A stretch of DNA of 64,000 bases from Lachnospiraceae bacterium UBA3310. GTDB taxonomy: Bacteria; Bacillota; Clostridia; Lachnospirales; Lachnospiraceae. Positions 9,964 through 17,559 of the stretch are shown piece by piece (within the stretch, counting starts at the first letter, position 1; the number at the start of each line of letters is the position of its first letter). The notes under the pieces are model-generated. The model was not told the DNA's origin, did not search any database, and was given only the letters and a program-made list of their open reading frames with translations. Both the position numbers and the translations under genes were made by a program. The stretch covers positions 122,853-186,852 of the forward strand of contig DESQ01000030.1 in the NCBI GenBank assembly GCA_002361355.1, given 5' to 3'.

Positions 9964-10001
9964 TAGCAAATAATTATTACATAATCGAAAGGAGTTATCA
10001 C

Positions 10002-10694
10002 ATGATCTATTCAAAAGAAGTTGAAGAAATGTGTACAGTAGCACAGGGCGTTCATCATGGCTGTGCTCCTATCCCTGAGGAAGCAAAGTGGGTGCAGGCG
10101 AAGGAAGTGAAAGATATTTCCGGTCTGACACACGGCGTAGGCTGGTGCGCTCCTCAGCAGGGCGCATGTAAGCTGACCCTGAATGTGAAGGAGGGTATTA
10201 TTCAGGAAGCCCTTGTGGAGACCATCGGATGTTCCGGTATGACTCACTCTGCGGCTATGGCTTCCGAGATTCTGCCGGGTCTTACGGTTATGGAAGCACT
10301 TAACACGGATCTGGTGTGCGATGCAATTAACACCGCTATGAGAGAGCTGTTCTTACAGATTGTTTACGGACGTACACAGTCTGCATTCTCCGAGGAAGGA
10401 CTTCCGGTTGGCGCAGGTCTTGAGGATCTTGGTAAGGGTCTGAGAAGTCAGGTGGGTACAATGTACGGTACTCTCAAGAAGGGCCCCCGTTATCTTGAGA
10501 TGGCTGAGGGTTATGTGACGGGTATTGCGCTTGATAAGAATGATGAGATCATCGGTTACAAGTTTGTAAGTCTTGGCAAGATGACCGACTTTATCAAGAA
10601 GGGCGACGACCCCAACACAGCGTATGAGAAGGCTTGTGGTCAGTATGGCCGTGTAGACGATGCTGTAAAGATCATTGATCCCAGATGCGAATAA
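10002..10694 (+). CDS. IscU/NifU-like iron-sulfur scaffold-type protein (partner of GGGtGRT)
   Basis: A 230-residue protein with the IscU-fold pattern of conserved cysteines: GWCAPQQGACKL near residue 49 and ETIGCSGMTHSAAM near residue 78. This resembles NifU N-terminal scaffolds but is longer and lacks the classic C-terminal cysteine spacing. Databases usually label such proteins iron-sulfur assembly scaffolds; the exact function is unproven. The start has an excellent GAAAGGAG site. Codon use is biased to a few codons (cgt, aag, ggt), suggesting high expression. The next gene follows after 23 bases with its own AGGAGG site, so the two form an operon ended by the terminator at 11765. Confidence 0.82.
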   Translation: MIYSKEVEEMCTVAQGVHHGCAPIPEEAKWVQAKEVKDISGLTHGVGWCAPQQGACKLTLNVKEGIIQEALVETIGCSGMTHSAAMASEILPGLTVMEALNTDLVCDAINTAMRELFLQIVYGRTQSAFSEEGLPVGAGLEDLGKGLRSQVGTMYGTLKKGPRYLEMAEGYVTGIALDKNDEIIGYKFVSLGKMTDFIKKGDDPNTAYEKACGQYGRVDDAVKIIDPRCE

Positions 10695-10717
10695 GATAAA
10701 TAGGAGGAGAAGATAAG

Positions 10718-11728
10718 ATGGCTTTATTTGAATCATATGAAAGAAGAATTGATAAAATCAATTCCGTATTGAGCAGCTATGGTATTTCTTCTATCGAAGA
10801 AGCCGAGAAAATCACAAAAGACGCCGGCTTAGACGTATATGAGCAGGTGAAGAAGATCCAGCCTATCTGTTTTGAAAACGCATGCTGGGCTTACACGGTA
10901 GGCGCGGCAATCGCAATCAAGAAAGGCTGCAAGAAGGCGGCTGACGCTGCGGCAGCAATCGGCGAGGGCTTGCAGGCATTCTGTATTCCCGGCTCTGTTG
11001 CAGATACCCGTAAGGTTGGCCTTGGTCATGGTAACTTAGGTAAGATGCTCCTTGAGGAGGAGACCGACTGCTTCGCATTCCTGGCAGGTCATGAGTCCTT
11101 CGCAGCGGCAGAGGGCGCAATCGGTATTGCAGAGAAAGCTAACAAGGTTCGTCAGAAACCTCTTCGTGTGATCCTGAACGGCCTTGGAAAAGACGCGGCT
11201 AAGATTATTTCCAGAATCAACGGCTTTACTTTTGTGGAGACCGAATATGATCCTTATACAAACGAGGTTAAGGAAGTGAGCAGAACTCCCTATTCCGAGG
11301 GACTTCGTTCCAAAGTAAACTGCTACGGCGCAAACTCCGTACCTGAGGGTGTGGCGATCATGTGGAAGGAGAATGTGGATGTATCTATCACCGGTAACTC
11401 CACCAATCCTACCAGATTCCAGCATCCGGTAGCTGGTACATATAAGAAGGAGAGAACAGAAGCGGGCAAGAAGTACTTCTCCGTTGCATCCGGCGGCGGT
11501 ACAGGTCGTACCCTGCATCCCGATAACATGGCTGCAGGCCCTGCATCCTATGGTTTCACGGATACATTGGGACGTATGCACTCTGACGCACAGTTTGCAG
11601 GTTCTTCCTCCGTTCCGGCTCACGTGGAGATGATGGGTCTGATCGGTATGGGTAACAACCCGATGGTAGGCGCTACCGTGGCTGTTGCGGTTTCGATTGA
11701 GGAAGCGGCGAAGGCTGGGAAGTTCTAA
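10718..11728 (+). CDS. GGGtGRT family protein
   Basis: The 336-residue protein contains the motif SGGGTGRTLHPDN (about 261-273) that names the GGGtGRT family found in Clostridia and archaea. Other conserved features are GLGHGNLGKML (about 108-118), the glycine-rich GLGKDAAK (about 153-160) and the C-terminal GLIGMGNNPMVGAT. There is no signal peptide or membrane segment. The biochemical function is unknown. Constant pairing with an IscU-like protein suggests an iron-sulfur or sulfur-transfer complex, which is inference. Codon bias like its partner implies abundant protein. The start follows TAGGAGGAGAAGATAAG. Confidence 0.88.
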   Translation: MALFESYERRIDKINSVLSSYGISSIEEAEKITKDAGLDVYEQVKKIQPICFENACWAYTVGAAIAIKKGCKKAADAAAAIGEGLQAFCIPGSVADTRKVGLGHGNLGKMLLEEETDCFAFLAGHESFAAAEGAIGIAEKANKVRQKPLRVILNGLGKDAAKIISRINGFTFVETEYDPYTNEVKEVSRTPYSEGLRSKVNCYGANSVPEGVAIMWKENVDVSITGNSTNPTRFQHPVAGTYKKERTEAGKKYFSVASGGGTGRTLHPDNMAAGPASYGFTDTLGRMHSDAQFAGSSSVPAHVEMMGLIGMGNNPMVGATVAVAVSIEEAAKAGKF

Positions 11729-11764
11729 AGAAGTTACTGGAATTTTAAATTAAAGTTTAAATTA

Positions 11765-11808
11765 GGGAGCTTTTCATGTTTTGATATGAGTTGAGAAGCT
11801 CCCTTTTT
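11765..11808 (+). terminator. Rho-independent terminator after the GGGtGRT operon
   Basis: GGGAGCTT (11765-11772) pairs perfectly with AAGCTCCC (11796-11803) and is followed by five T residues. It lies 36 bases after the GGGtGRT stop codon and separates this highly expressed unit from the damaged gene downstream. Confidence 0.9.
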
Positions 11809-11839
11809 GTGTGGCAGTATCATTTTGTATGAGGTAGAA

Positions 11840-12713
11840 ATGAAGGATAATGGTAAAGACAATTTTCTTCCAAAATGCTTGCGTGCAGGCGTCTGTATGC
11901 TAACGCTGATAATCTTAATCATTACAGCAAATAAAACGGAAGATAAGAAATCGGATGATGACAGCCGCAGAATGCAGGTTGAAAAAACCGGAAACGGCAG
12001 CTATGAAAATGACACCTATCAATGCATAAATGAGACAGAACGTGAGTTGGTAAAGACTTTTTATGAGGAAGCGACAGAAGATGGAGTATCGGTTCGTATT
12101 GTGCGTTTTTCTGACGGGGAAGAACAGGTGCTGATGGATTGCAGGTATAGTGAAGCGGCTGTCATGGAAGAGCGATGCGCCATATAAGAAGATTGCATGG
12201 GAAAAGTCCATGCTTGTCATACAGTATGCGGATGGAAGCAAACGAATCTGCGGGTTATCGGAAATTTTACGAGATCCTGTGGAGACGGTCTGCCGGAACT
12301 GGTTATGGATATCATCGGGGATGGCTTGCATATCCTGAAATATTTGCCGGATGAGGAAATTGTGGAACTGTTTTTTGGATATGAGAGAATGCCTTATTAT
12401 CATCTGCTGGGTTCGGGGCAGTTGTATTACAAAAATGATATGGTGGCTAATAAGGGCATGTGGAGATACGATATCGTGGATGCGGACGGGCAGGACAGAC
12501 AGATTGTTTCCTTTATGGAAGATGCAGATTATAAACCGCATAAGGAAGAAGGGAATCATTGGTGGGATATGGCTTATTGGGTTTATCTGGACGAAGAGCT
12601 AGGCATGGTTCAGGTGGACGAAAAACAGTATCGAAAGATAACCGAAAAGTTTTTTGACGCATTGGAACATGCGGTTCCGGCCATGACATTTGAGGAGATA
12701 TTTGGGAGGAGCG
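11840..12713 (+). pseudogene. Broken membrane-anchored hypothetical gene (two frame changes, lost 3' end)
   Basis: The ATG at 11840 follows GAGG and opens a frame with a membrane anchor (about residues 17-32, VCMLTLIILII) that stops at 12187. Protein-like sequence then continues in another frame from about 12150 to 12300 (KKIAWEKSMLVIQYADGS). It returns to the first frame to about 12713 (DGLPELVMDIIGDG, then YYHLLGSGQLYYKND). Beyond 12713 that frame runs into the antisense of the neighbouring GGDEF-EAL gene with low-complexity sequence, so the natural C-terminus seems lost. The simplest reading is one former exported or anchored protein inactivated by two compensating indels. Two separate small genes or sequencing errors are alternatives. 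No family was recognised. Confidence 0.6.
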
Positions 12714-14351
12714 TCAGCGCCGCTCCCCCTCAACCATCCGCTCAAACGCAGCCGCAGGAACAGGCTTGGAATATAAATAGCCCTGCAGGTAGGATACGCC
12801 TATGCTGCGGATGATGTCCTGTATTTCTTCTGTCTCGATACCTTCGGCGACAGTCTGGATTGAAAGCTGACGGCACATATTGACGACGTTTTCAATGATG
12901 GCCATGTCCGTCTTATTTCCTTCACGGATCAGACCGCGCACAAACTTCTGGTCTATTTTCAGGACATCCATGGTGACATCATGTAACAGACCAAAAGAGG
13001 CGTATTCCGTTCCGAAATCATCCATCGCAATTTTAAAACCGAGTTTTTGAAGTTTGTCAAACTGGAGGGAGAGCATTTTTGTATCGTCGGCGTTACAGCT
13101 CTCGGTAAGTTCCACCATAATAAGCCGCGGATCGACCTGCAATTCTTTGGCTGTGGCGATCAGCTTATCTATAAATTCCCCGTCCAGAAGCTGGATATAG
13201 GAGACGTTAAAACTTACGCTGATATTGTTGTATTTTTTCTGCCATATGGCGGCGTGCCGCAGCGCTTCCTCCATGACCCAGTAACCGACTTCCCTGATTT
13301 CTCCGCTGTCTTCCAAAATTTTGATAAATTCATAAGGAGTCGCATCCTGTATTTCTGGCGTTTTCCAGCGCAGCAGCGATTCGCATTCGGTGATCTTTTT
13401 TGTTTTTGCGTCAAGGATCGGCTGGAAGTACAGTTCAAAGCCTTCGTAATTGTTGTGGATGCTTTGGGTCAGCGCTTCATGAAGCCGGCTTGTGCGGAGA
13501 TGGCGCTGTGAGATTTTCTCGGAAAATTCAGCAATCCATCCGCTTTTTTGCTCCTTGGCATATTCCAGGGAATGTTCCAGATTGCTCATCAGCGTATTGA
13601 AATCCGTTCCGTCCTCCGGGTAGGATACAAGACCTGCGGAGACGGAAAAACTTTTGAGTCCCCTGATATTGTTGCAATAATCATTCACTATATGAAAAAG
13701 TTTACAAAGCGCCTCTTTGGAGCCGTCAGGCGACAGAATGACAAATTCATCCCCCTGAAAACGGTAAATTCGGTCGCATTTGTCGGTGAAATGGTCCAGA
13801 CATTCGGACAGGGCGACCAGCACTTTATTGCCGTAGAGAAATCCGTTTGTGTTGTTGATTTTCCGAAATGCGTTTATGCCCAGAAGAAGGATGGCGCCGT
13901 TTCCTGTGGAGAAGTCATATTTTTGCATTTCATAGTTTGTCAGCAGATGGGTGAGCGGATCATATTTATTCTGGTTGTCCAGCCGCGTCATGAGTCCCGC
14001 AAAAACGAGAGGCTTTCCATCCGCATCGGCAATTACGCTGCCCTTACATTCCAGCCACACATAGTCACCGTATTTGTTTTTCGCGCGGTATTGGCAGCTA
14101 TGACGGGTGGATGCGCCGGAAAAGACTGCTTCAATATCCTTGAGATACGCGGCGCGGTCTTCGGGATGTATGTACTCCATCCATTTTGGCCCGGCACCTT
14201 CTATGTATTCGCCTTCCAGATTAAAATAATCTACGGTATTTTTGGATCATCTGGACAAATCCGATTGCATATCGCACACGTAAATATAAATATTGTCAGA
14301 AGCATTTGCAAAGGATTCAAACAGTTCGTTCTCTAAAATATTTTTTGCCAT
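12714..14351 (-). pseudogene. GGDEF-EAL protein interrupted by an in-frame TGA at codon 35
   Basis: On the minus strand an ATG at 14351 with an AGGAGG-like site (GGAGGAATTGCAT) opens a frame encoding MAKNILENELFESFANAS, but codon 35 is TGA (14249-14247). The same frame continues without further stops to 12714, giving 545 codons. The sequence around it, DLSR-stop-SKNTVDYFNLEGEY, strongly suggests an original tryptophan (TGG). Downstream lie the rest of a PAS domain, a GGDEF domain with RFQGDEF (first G replaced), and an EAL domain with ECESLLRW, LTES, DDFGTEYASF and AEGIET, which look competent for phosphodiesterase activity. A shorter product of 488 aa could start at 14180, but no good ribosome site is evident. 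It may be a recent nonsense mutation. Confidence 0.8.
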
Positions 14352-14385
14352 ATGCAATTCCTCCATTTTTTTAATAAAAGATCCC

Positions 14386-14435
14386 AAAACTATGGATATG
14401 ATTTTAATAGTACTATTTTACCATAGTTTTGACAA
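14386..14435 (-). promoter_or_regulatory. Promoter and inverted repeat upstream of the GGDEF-EAL gene
   Basis: Read on the minus strand, TTGTCA (14435-14430), a 17-base spacer and TACTAT (14412-14407) form a fair sigma-A promoter for the gene starting at 14351. It is overlapped by a perfect 10-base inverted repeat, AAAACTATGG (14386-14395) and CCATAGTTTT (14421-14430), 25 bases apart, which could be an operator also acting on the divergent gene at 14524. Confidence 0.5.
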
Positions 14436-14523
14436 AACGGGAACGTGGTAAAAGATCAAATTTTTAATTTTATCCGAAGGGACGACTTTTATGATAAAAT
14501 GTCGGTAGGAGAGGGAGATTCAT

Positions 14524-16311
14524 ATGAAATCACTTGGAAAAAAACTGCTTTTGTTATGGAAGAGAATCATACATTTCTATGCCGATTACAGGGTGACAGT
14601 ATGCGCGGTGGCGTTTTTGTCAATTTATGAGGCGGTTTACAATTTCTTTTACATATTCGATTGCGAAGTAAGGGATGAGATGCTTTTATGGAAATGGTTT
14701 TCTCAGGCCAAAGACCCCGATTTGTTTTTCCTGCTTTTTATCTGCGCAGCCATGTTTACAGAGAGCTGGCTGCCCTATTCATACAGGGAAAAGAAAGCAA
14801 AAATAACCAGAATACTATGTTTTGCGGCAGGCGCTTTGATTGCCGGGATAACCGTGGGCATCTGGTCTTTCAATGAAGCTGAAACATTTCATGTGTTTAG
14901 CGGCGCGGTAAGCAGATGGCTGGAACAGTTTTCGGTGGGCTATGCATTGCTTTTACTTCTGGGTGCGGTTTATTTCTGCCACAAAAAAAGCGGCGTCGGA
15001 TTTATTGAATACATGCTGCATATTCTGGCAAACTGGTGTGTGACAACGGCCGTTTTCTTTCTGGTGCTGACTGGCGTCACCCTTGTCCTTTCGGTGGTAG
15101 GTACGTTGTTTATTGAATGCTACGGGACGCTTGGGGATGTGAGTCTGATCCTGATTATGGGACTGTATTATGTACCGGGGTGCATCATAGCGCTTCGCAA
15201 CATGGACAGCAATATAGAGACGCCTTTGGGAAAACTTTTGATCCGCTATGTGCTGACCGGCATGACAATTTGCGTGCTGCTGATCGTGTATGTATATCTT
15301 CTGAAAAATCTGATCTTGTGGGAGATGCCGTCCAATGAAGTGTTTGGCATCATTACAGGAATTTTCTGTTTCGGTATGCCGATCTGGGTCATGGCCTACT
15401 ATTATCAGGATGAGACAAAGTACATGCGCTTCCTGCAAAAGCTGCCCTATGCGTTGATACCGCTGATTCCGGTGCAGACCTATGCGATGTGTGTGCGGAT
15501 TTTTGAACATGGCATGACGCCGGGCCGATACATGGGCATGGCTGCGGTTGTTTTTGAGACCGCTGTATTGGTGATCTGGCATTTTTGGAAAGAGAAAATG
15601 GAACGTGTCCTTTTGCTTTCAGGTGTGTGCGTGATGATTGTCTATCTGGCACCGGGGATTAACATGAACAGTCTGTCCGACAGATGGCAGAGAGCCTTTT
15701 TGGAAACTTATTACGATAAGCTGCTGACACAGGGAGAACTTACGCAGAGGGAACAGCAGCGCCTGATGGGCGCCTACGGGTATCTGGAGGACAAGCCGGA
15801 GATGGCGTCGGTGGTGGAGCAGTGCAATATTTATGAGGAGAGTTTTGCATCGAAGCTGAAAGACACAGGTATGGACATGGTGGGATATACACAGACAAAG
15901 AGCCATCATATTTGGTGTTATCAGATGGTTGACAGTTTGGATGTGGATGGTTATAGCCGGCTTTATGTGTTGAATGAGAACGCAGCGTACCATGCGTCTG
16001 AGGAGGAAAAGCTTCCCGTGGATTTTTCCGCTTTTCGATTCTGTAAAGGAGAGGATGGCGCGGGAGAAATCGTCATAGCGGATCTGGATGATTTTGTGAA
16101 GCGGTGTATGGCATTTGAAAAGGAACATCCGGATGCGTGGGAGCCGGATTTCAGCGAGGCCATGAAGTCGCACAATCAGATAACGCTGGGTGACGGCAGC
16201 GTGTTATACCTCAATGATTTCAGCGTCAGGTATGAAGATGGAATCAAGGACGGGGAGGCATACTTTGAAATTGAGTCAGTGGATGTGTCGGGGATGCTTC
16301 TGGAGCGGTGA
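14524..16311 (+). CDS. DUF4153-type polytopic membrane protein
   Basis: The 595-residue protein has about 10-11 hydrophobic segments in its first 380 residues, for example AVAFLSIYEAVYNFFYIF, LLLLGAVYFC and FFLVLTGVTLVLSVVGTLFI. A soluble C-terminal region of about 210 residues follows. The N-terminal region fits the DUF4153 family of unknown function, common in Firmicutes. The ATG follows GGAGAGGGAGATTCAT. It is divergent from the damaged GGDEF-EAL gene, with the shared region 14352-14523 holding promoters. No substrate can be inferred. Confidence 0.72.
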   Translation: MKSLGKKLLLLWKRIIHFYADYRVTVCAVAFLSIYEAVYNFFYIFDCEVRDEMLLWKWFSQAKDPDLFFLLFICAAMFTESWLPYSYREKKAKITRILCFAAGALIAGITVGIWSFNEAETFHVFSGAVSRWLEQFSVGYALLLLLGAVYFCHKKSGVGFIEYMLHILANWCVTTAVFFLVLTGVTLVLSVVGTLFIECYGTLGDVSLILIMGLYYVPGCIIALRNMDSNIETPLGKLLIRYVLTGMTICVLLIVYVYLLKNLILWEMPSNEVFGIITGIFCFGMPIWVMAYYYQDETKYMRFLQKLPYALIPLIPVQTYAMCVRIFEHGMTPGRYMGMAAVVFETAVLVIWHFWKEKMERVLLLSGVCVMIVYLAPGINMNSLSDRWQRAFLETYYDKLLTQGELTQREQQRLMGAYGYLEDKPEMASVVEQCNIYEESFASKLKDTGMDMVGYTQTKSHHIWCYQMVDSLDVDGYSRLYVLNENAAYHASEEEKLPVDFSAFRFCKGEDGAGEIVIADLDDFVKRCMAFEKEHPDAWEPDFSEAMKSHNQITLGDGSVLYLNDFSVRYEDGIKDGEAYFEIESVDVSGMLLER

Positions 16312-16381
16312 GTCGAAACTGCATAGAAAGATATCATTTACAAATGATTCGCAACAATAAATGAGAGGAGATTGAAGGACG

Positions 16382-16834
16382 ATGGAAAAGGAGTACAGAG
16401 GACAAAAGATAATGAACACATTTAGCGGGAGGTTGATACCGCCCAATGACAATTACCCGGACTGCGAGTGCCTGATTGTGTTGACGGAGCAGCATTTGTA
16501 TGTGCTGGAGGATAATTATGATGGGACTTATGAAACCCATTTTGAGTTTGTACTGGGCGAAGTTGACGATGTCAAAATCGTACAGGAGAAAAAAGACCAG
16601 TATTCGGGAAATCAGAGCGTATCGGCGGCCAGCGTAGTAGTTACGGGGGTGATCTGCGCGCTTGCAGGTTTGATAGCCGTGCCGGGCGGAAATCAGAAAA
16701 GAACCATAAAAAAGAAATTTTTTGTGATCAGCTATCATGACGTACAGGGAGAAAATCGCAACATTTATTTTGAAATGGAGCGGGCAGGGGGAAAAGGGTT
16801 TGTTCAGACGTTTCATAAATTGAAAGGACTGTGA
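16382..16834 (+). CDS. Hypothetical protein, one membrane segment
   Basis: A 150-residue protein. Residues 1-70 and 103-150 are beta-rich (CLIVLTEQHLYVLED, KKFFVISYHD) and look like two halves of a PH-like or bPH barrel split by one hydrophobic stretch at 79-101 (SAASVVVTGVICALAGLIA). No family could be named with confidence. The ribosome site is weak-to-moderate (GAGAGGAGATTGAAGGACG). It sits 70 bases after the DUF4153 gene in the same direction. Confidence 0.7.
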   Translation: MEKEYRGQKIMNTFSGRLIPPNDNYPDCECLIVLTEQHLYVLEDNYDGTYETHFEFVLGEVDDVKIVQEKKDQYSGNQSVSAASVVVTGVICALAGLIAVPGGNQKRTIKKKFFVISYHDVQGENRNIYFEMERAGGKGFVQTFHKLKGL

Positions 16835-16885
16835 GGCAGCCGATTTGCATAAAGACAGGATAAGGATAAATGTGTACTGATTTCC

Positions 16886-16914
16886 TTGTGTTCCCCTGCA
16901 AAAGCGTGTATAAT
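16886..16914 (+). promoter_or_regulatory. Sigma-A-like promoter for the CotF-like gene
   Basis: TTGTGT (16886-16891), 17 bases, TATAAT (16909-16914). The -10 is perfect and the -35 matches 4 of 6. The long leader (about 110 bases) up to the start at 17033 has no obvious riboswitch fold. Confidence 0.55.
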
Positions 16915-17032
16915 AAATGCCAAAGTGTTCGTGAATGGATTTAGGGAAAATGGCAATACTCGGTATCAGAGGACGGCAGAGAGTGTATGGCTTGGATACT
17001 GCTGCACCGCCCGAAAGAAAGGAGTATTGACC

Positions 17033-17491
17033 ATGATATTGACGGAAAAAGAGACGACCGCGCTGCGTGATCTGCAGACACAGGAGAAGTCCTGTATCAC
17101 AAAGTATGAAAAGTATGCCGCACAGGCGAAGGATACGGAGCTGCAGAGCCTGTTTCGCACCCTGCAGAGGGATGAGCAGAAGCATTTTCAATCAATCGGA
17201 CAGGCGCTTCACGGCAATGTGCCGGAGTGCGACTGCAATGATACGCAGGGAAGAGAATACGCGCCGAAGGGGACATACCGTGACGGTGCAAACGCGGGGG
17301 ACAAGGAGCATGACTGTTTCCTTGCCACAGATTGTATCGGTACAGAGAAGCTGGTGTCGGGAGAATATAACACCAATGTGTTCTCCTGTGACAATTCCGG
17401 GCTGCGAAAACTTTTGGCAGATATTCAAATTGAGGAGCAGAATCATGCGGAGATGCTGTATAAGTATAAGCAGGTAAATGCGATGGCGTGA
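17033..17491 (+). CDS. CotF-like spore coat / ferritin-like protein
   Basis: I chose the ATG at 17033, preceded by GAAAGGAGTATTGACC, giving 152 residues rather than the longer frame. The first 65 residues form two amphipathic helices (KETTALRDLQTQEKSCITKY, LFRTLQRDEQKHFQSIGQAL). The C-terminal IQIEEQNHAEMLYKY gives the four-helix ferritin-like layout of the CotF coat family. The middle is cysteine-containing (ECDCND, HDCFLATDC). A coat or coat-associated role in spores is inferred from the family; some members are also found in vegetative cells. Its promoter looks sigma-A-like rather than sigma-K. Confidence 0.78.
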   Translation: MILTEKETTALRDLQTQEKSCITKYEKYAAQAKDTELQSLFRTLQRDEQKHFQSIGQALHGNVPECDCNDTQGREYAPKGTYRDGANAGDKEHDCFLATDCIGTEKLVSGEYNTNVFSCDNSGLRKLLADIQIEEQNHAEMLYKYKQVNAMA

Positions 17492-17559
17492 GGAAGCAAT
17501 GACCGCGGAAAGCAGCTATGCGGGAACGCATGGCTGCTTTTATAGGATGAGAGGAAAAT

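Noticed and set aside
14247..14249. Selenocysteine or recoded TGA in the GGDEF-EAL gene
   Set aside because: The surrounding sequence expects tryptophan, no cysteine-like site or downstream SECIS-type hairpin was evident, and other genes in the window use TGA as a normal stop.
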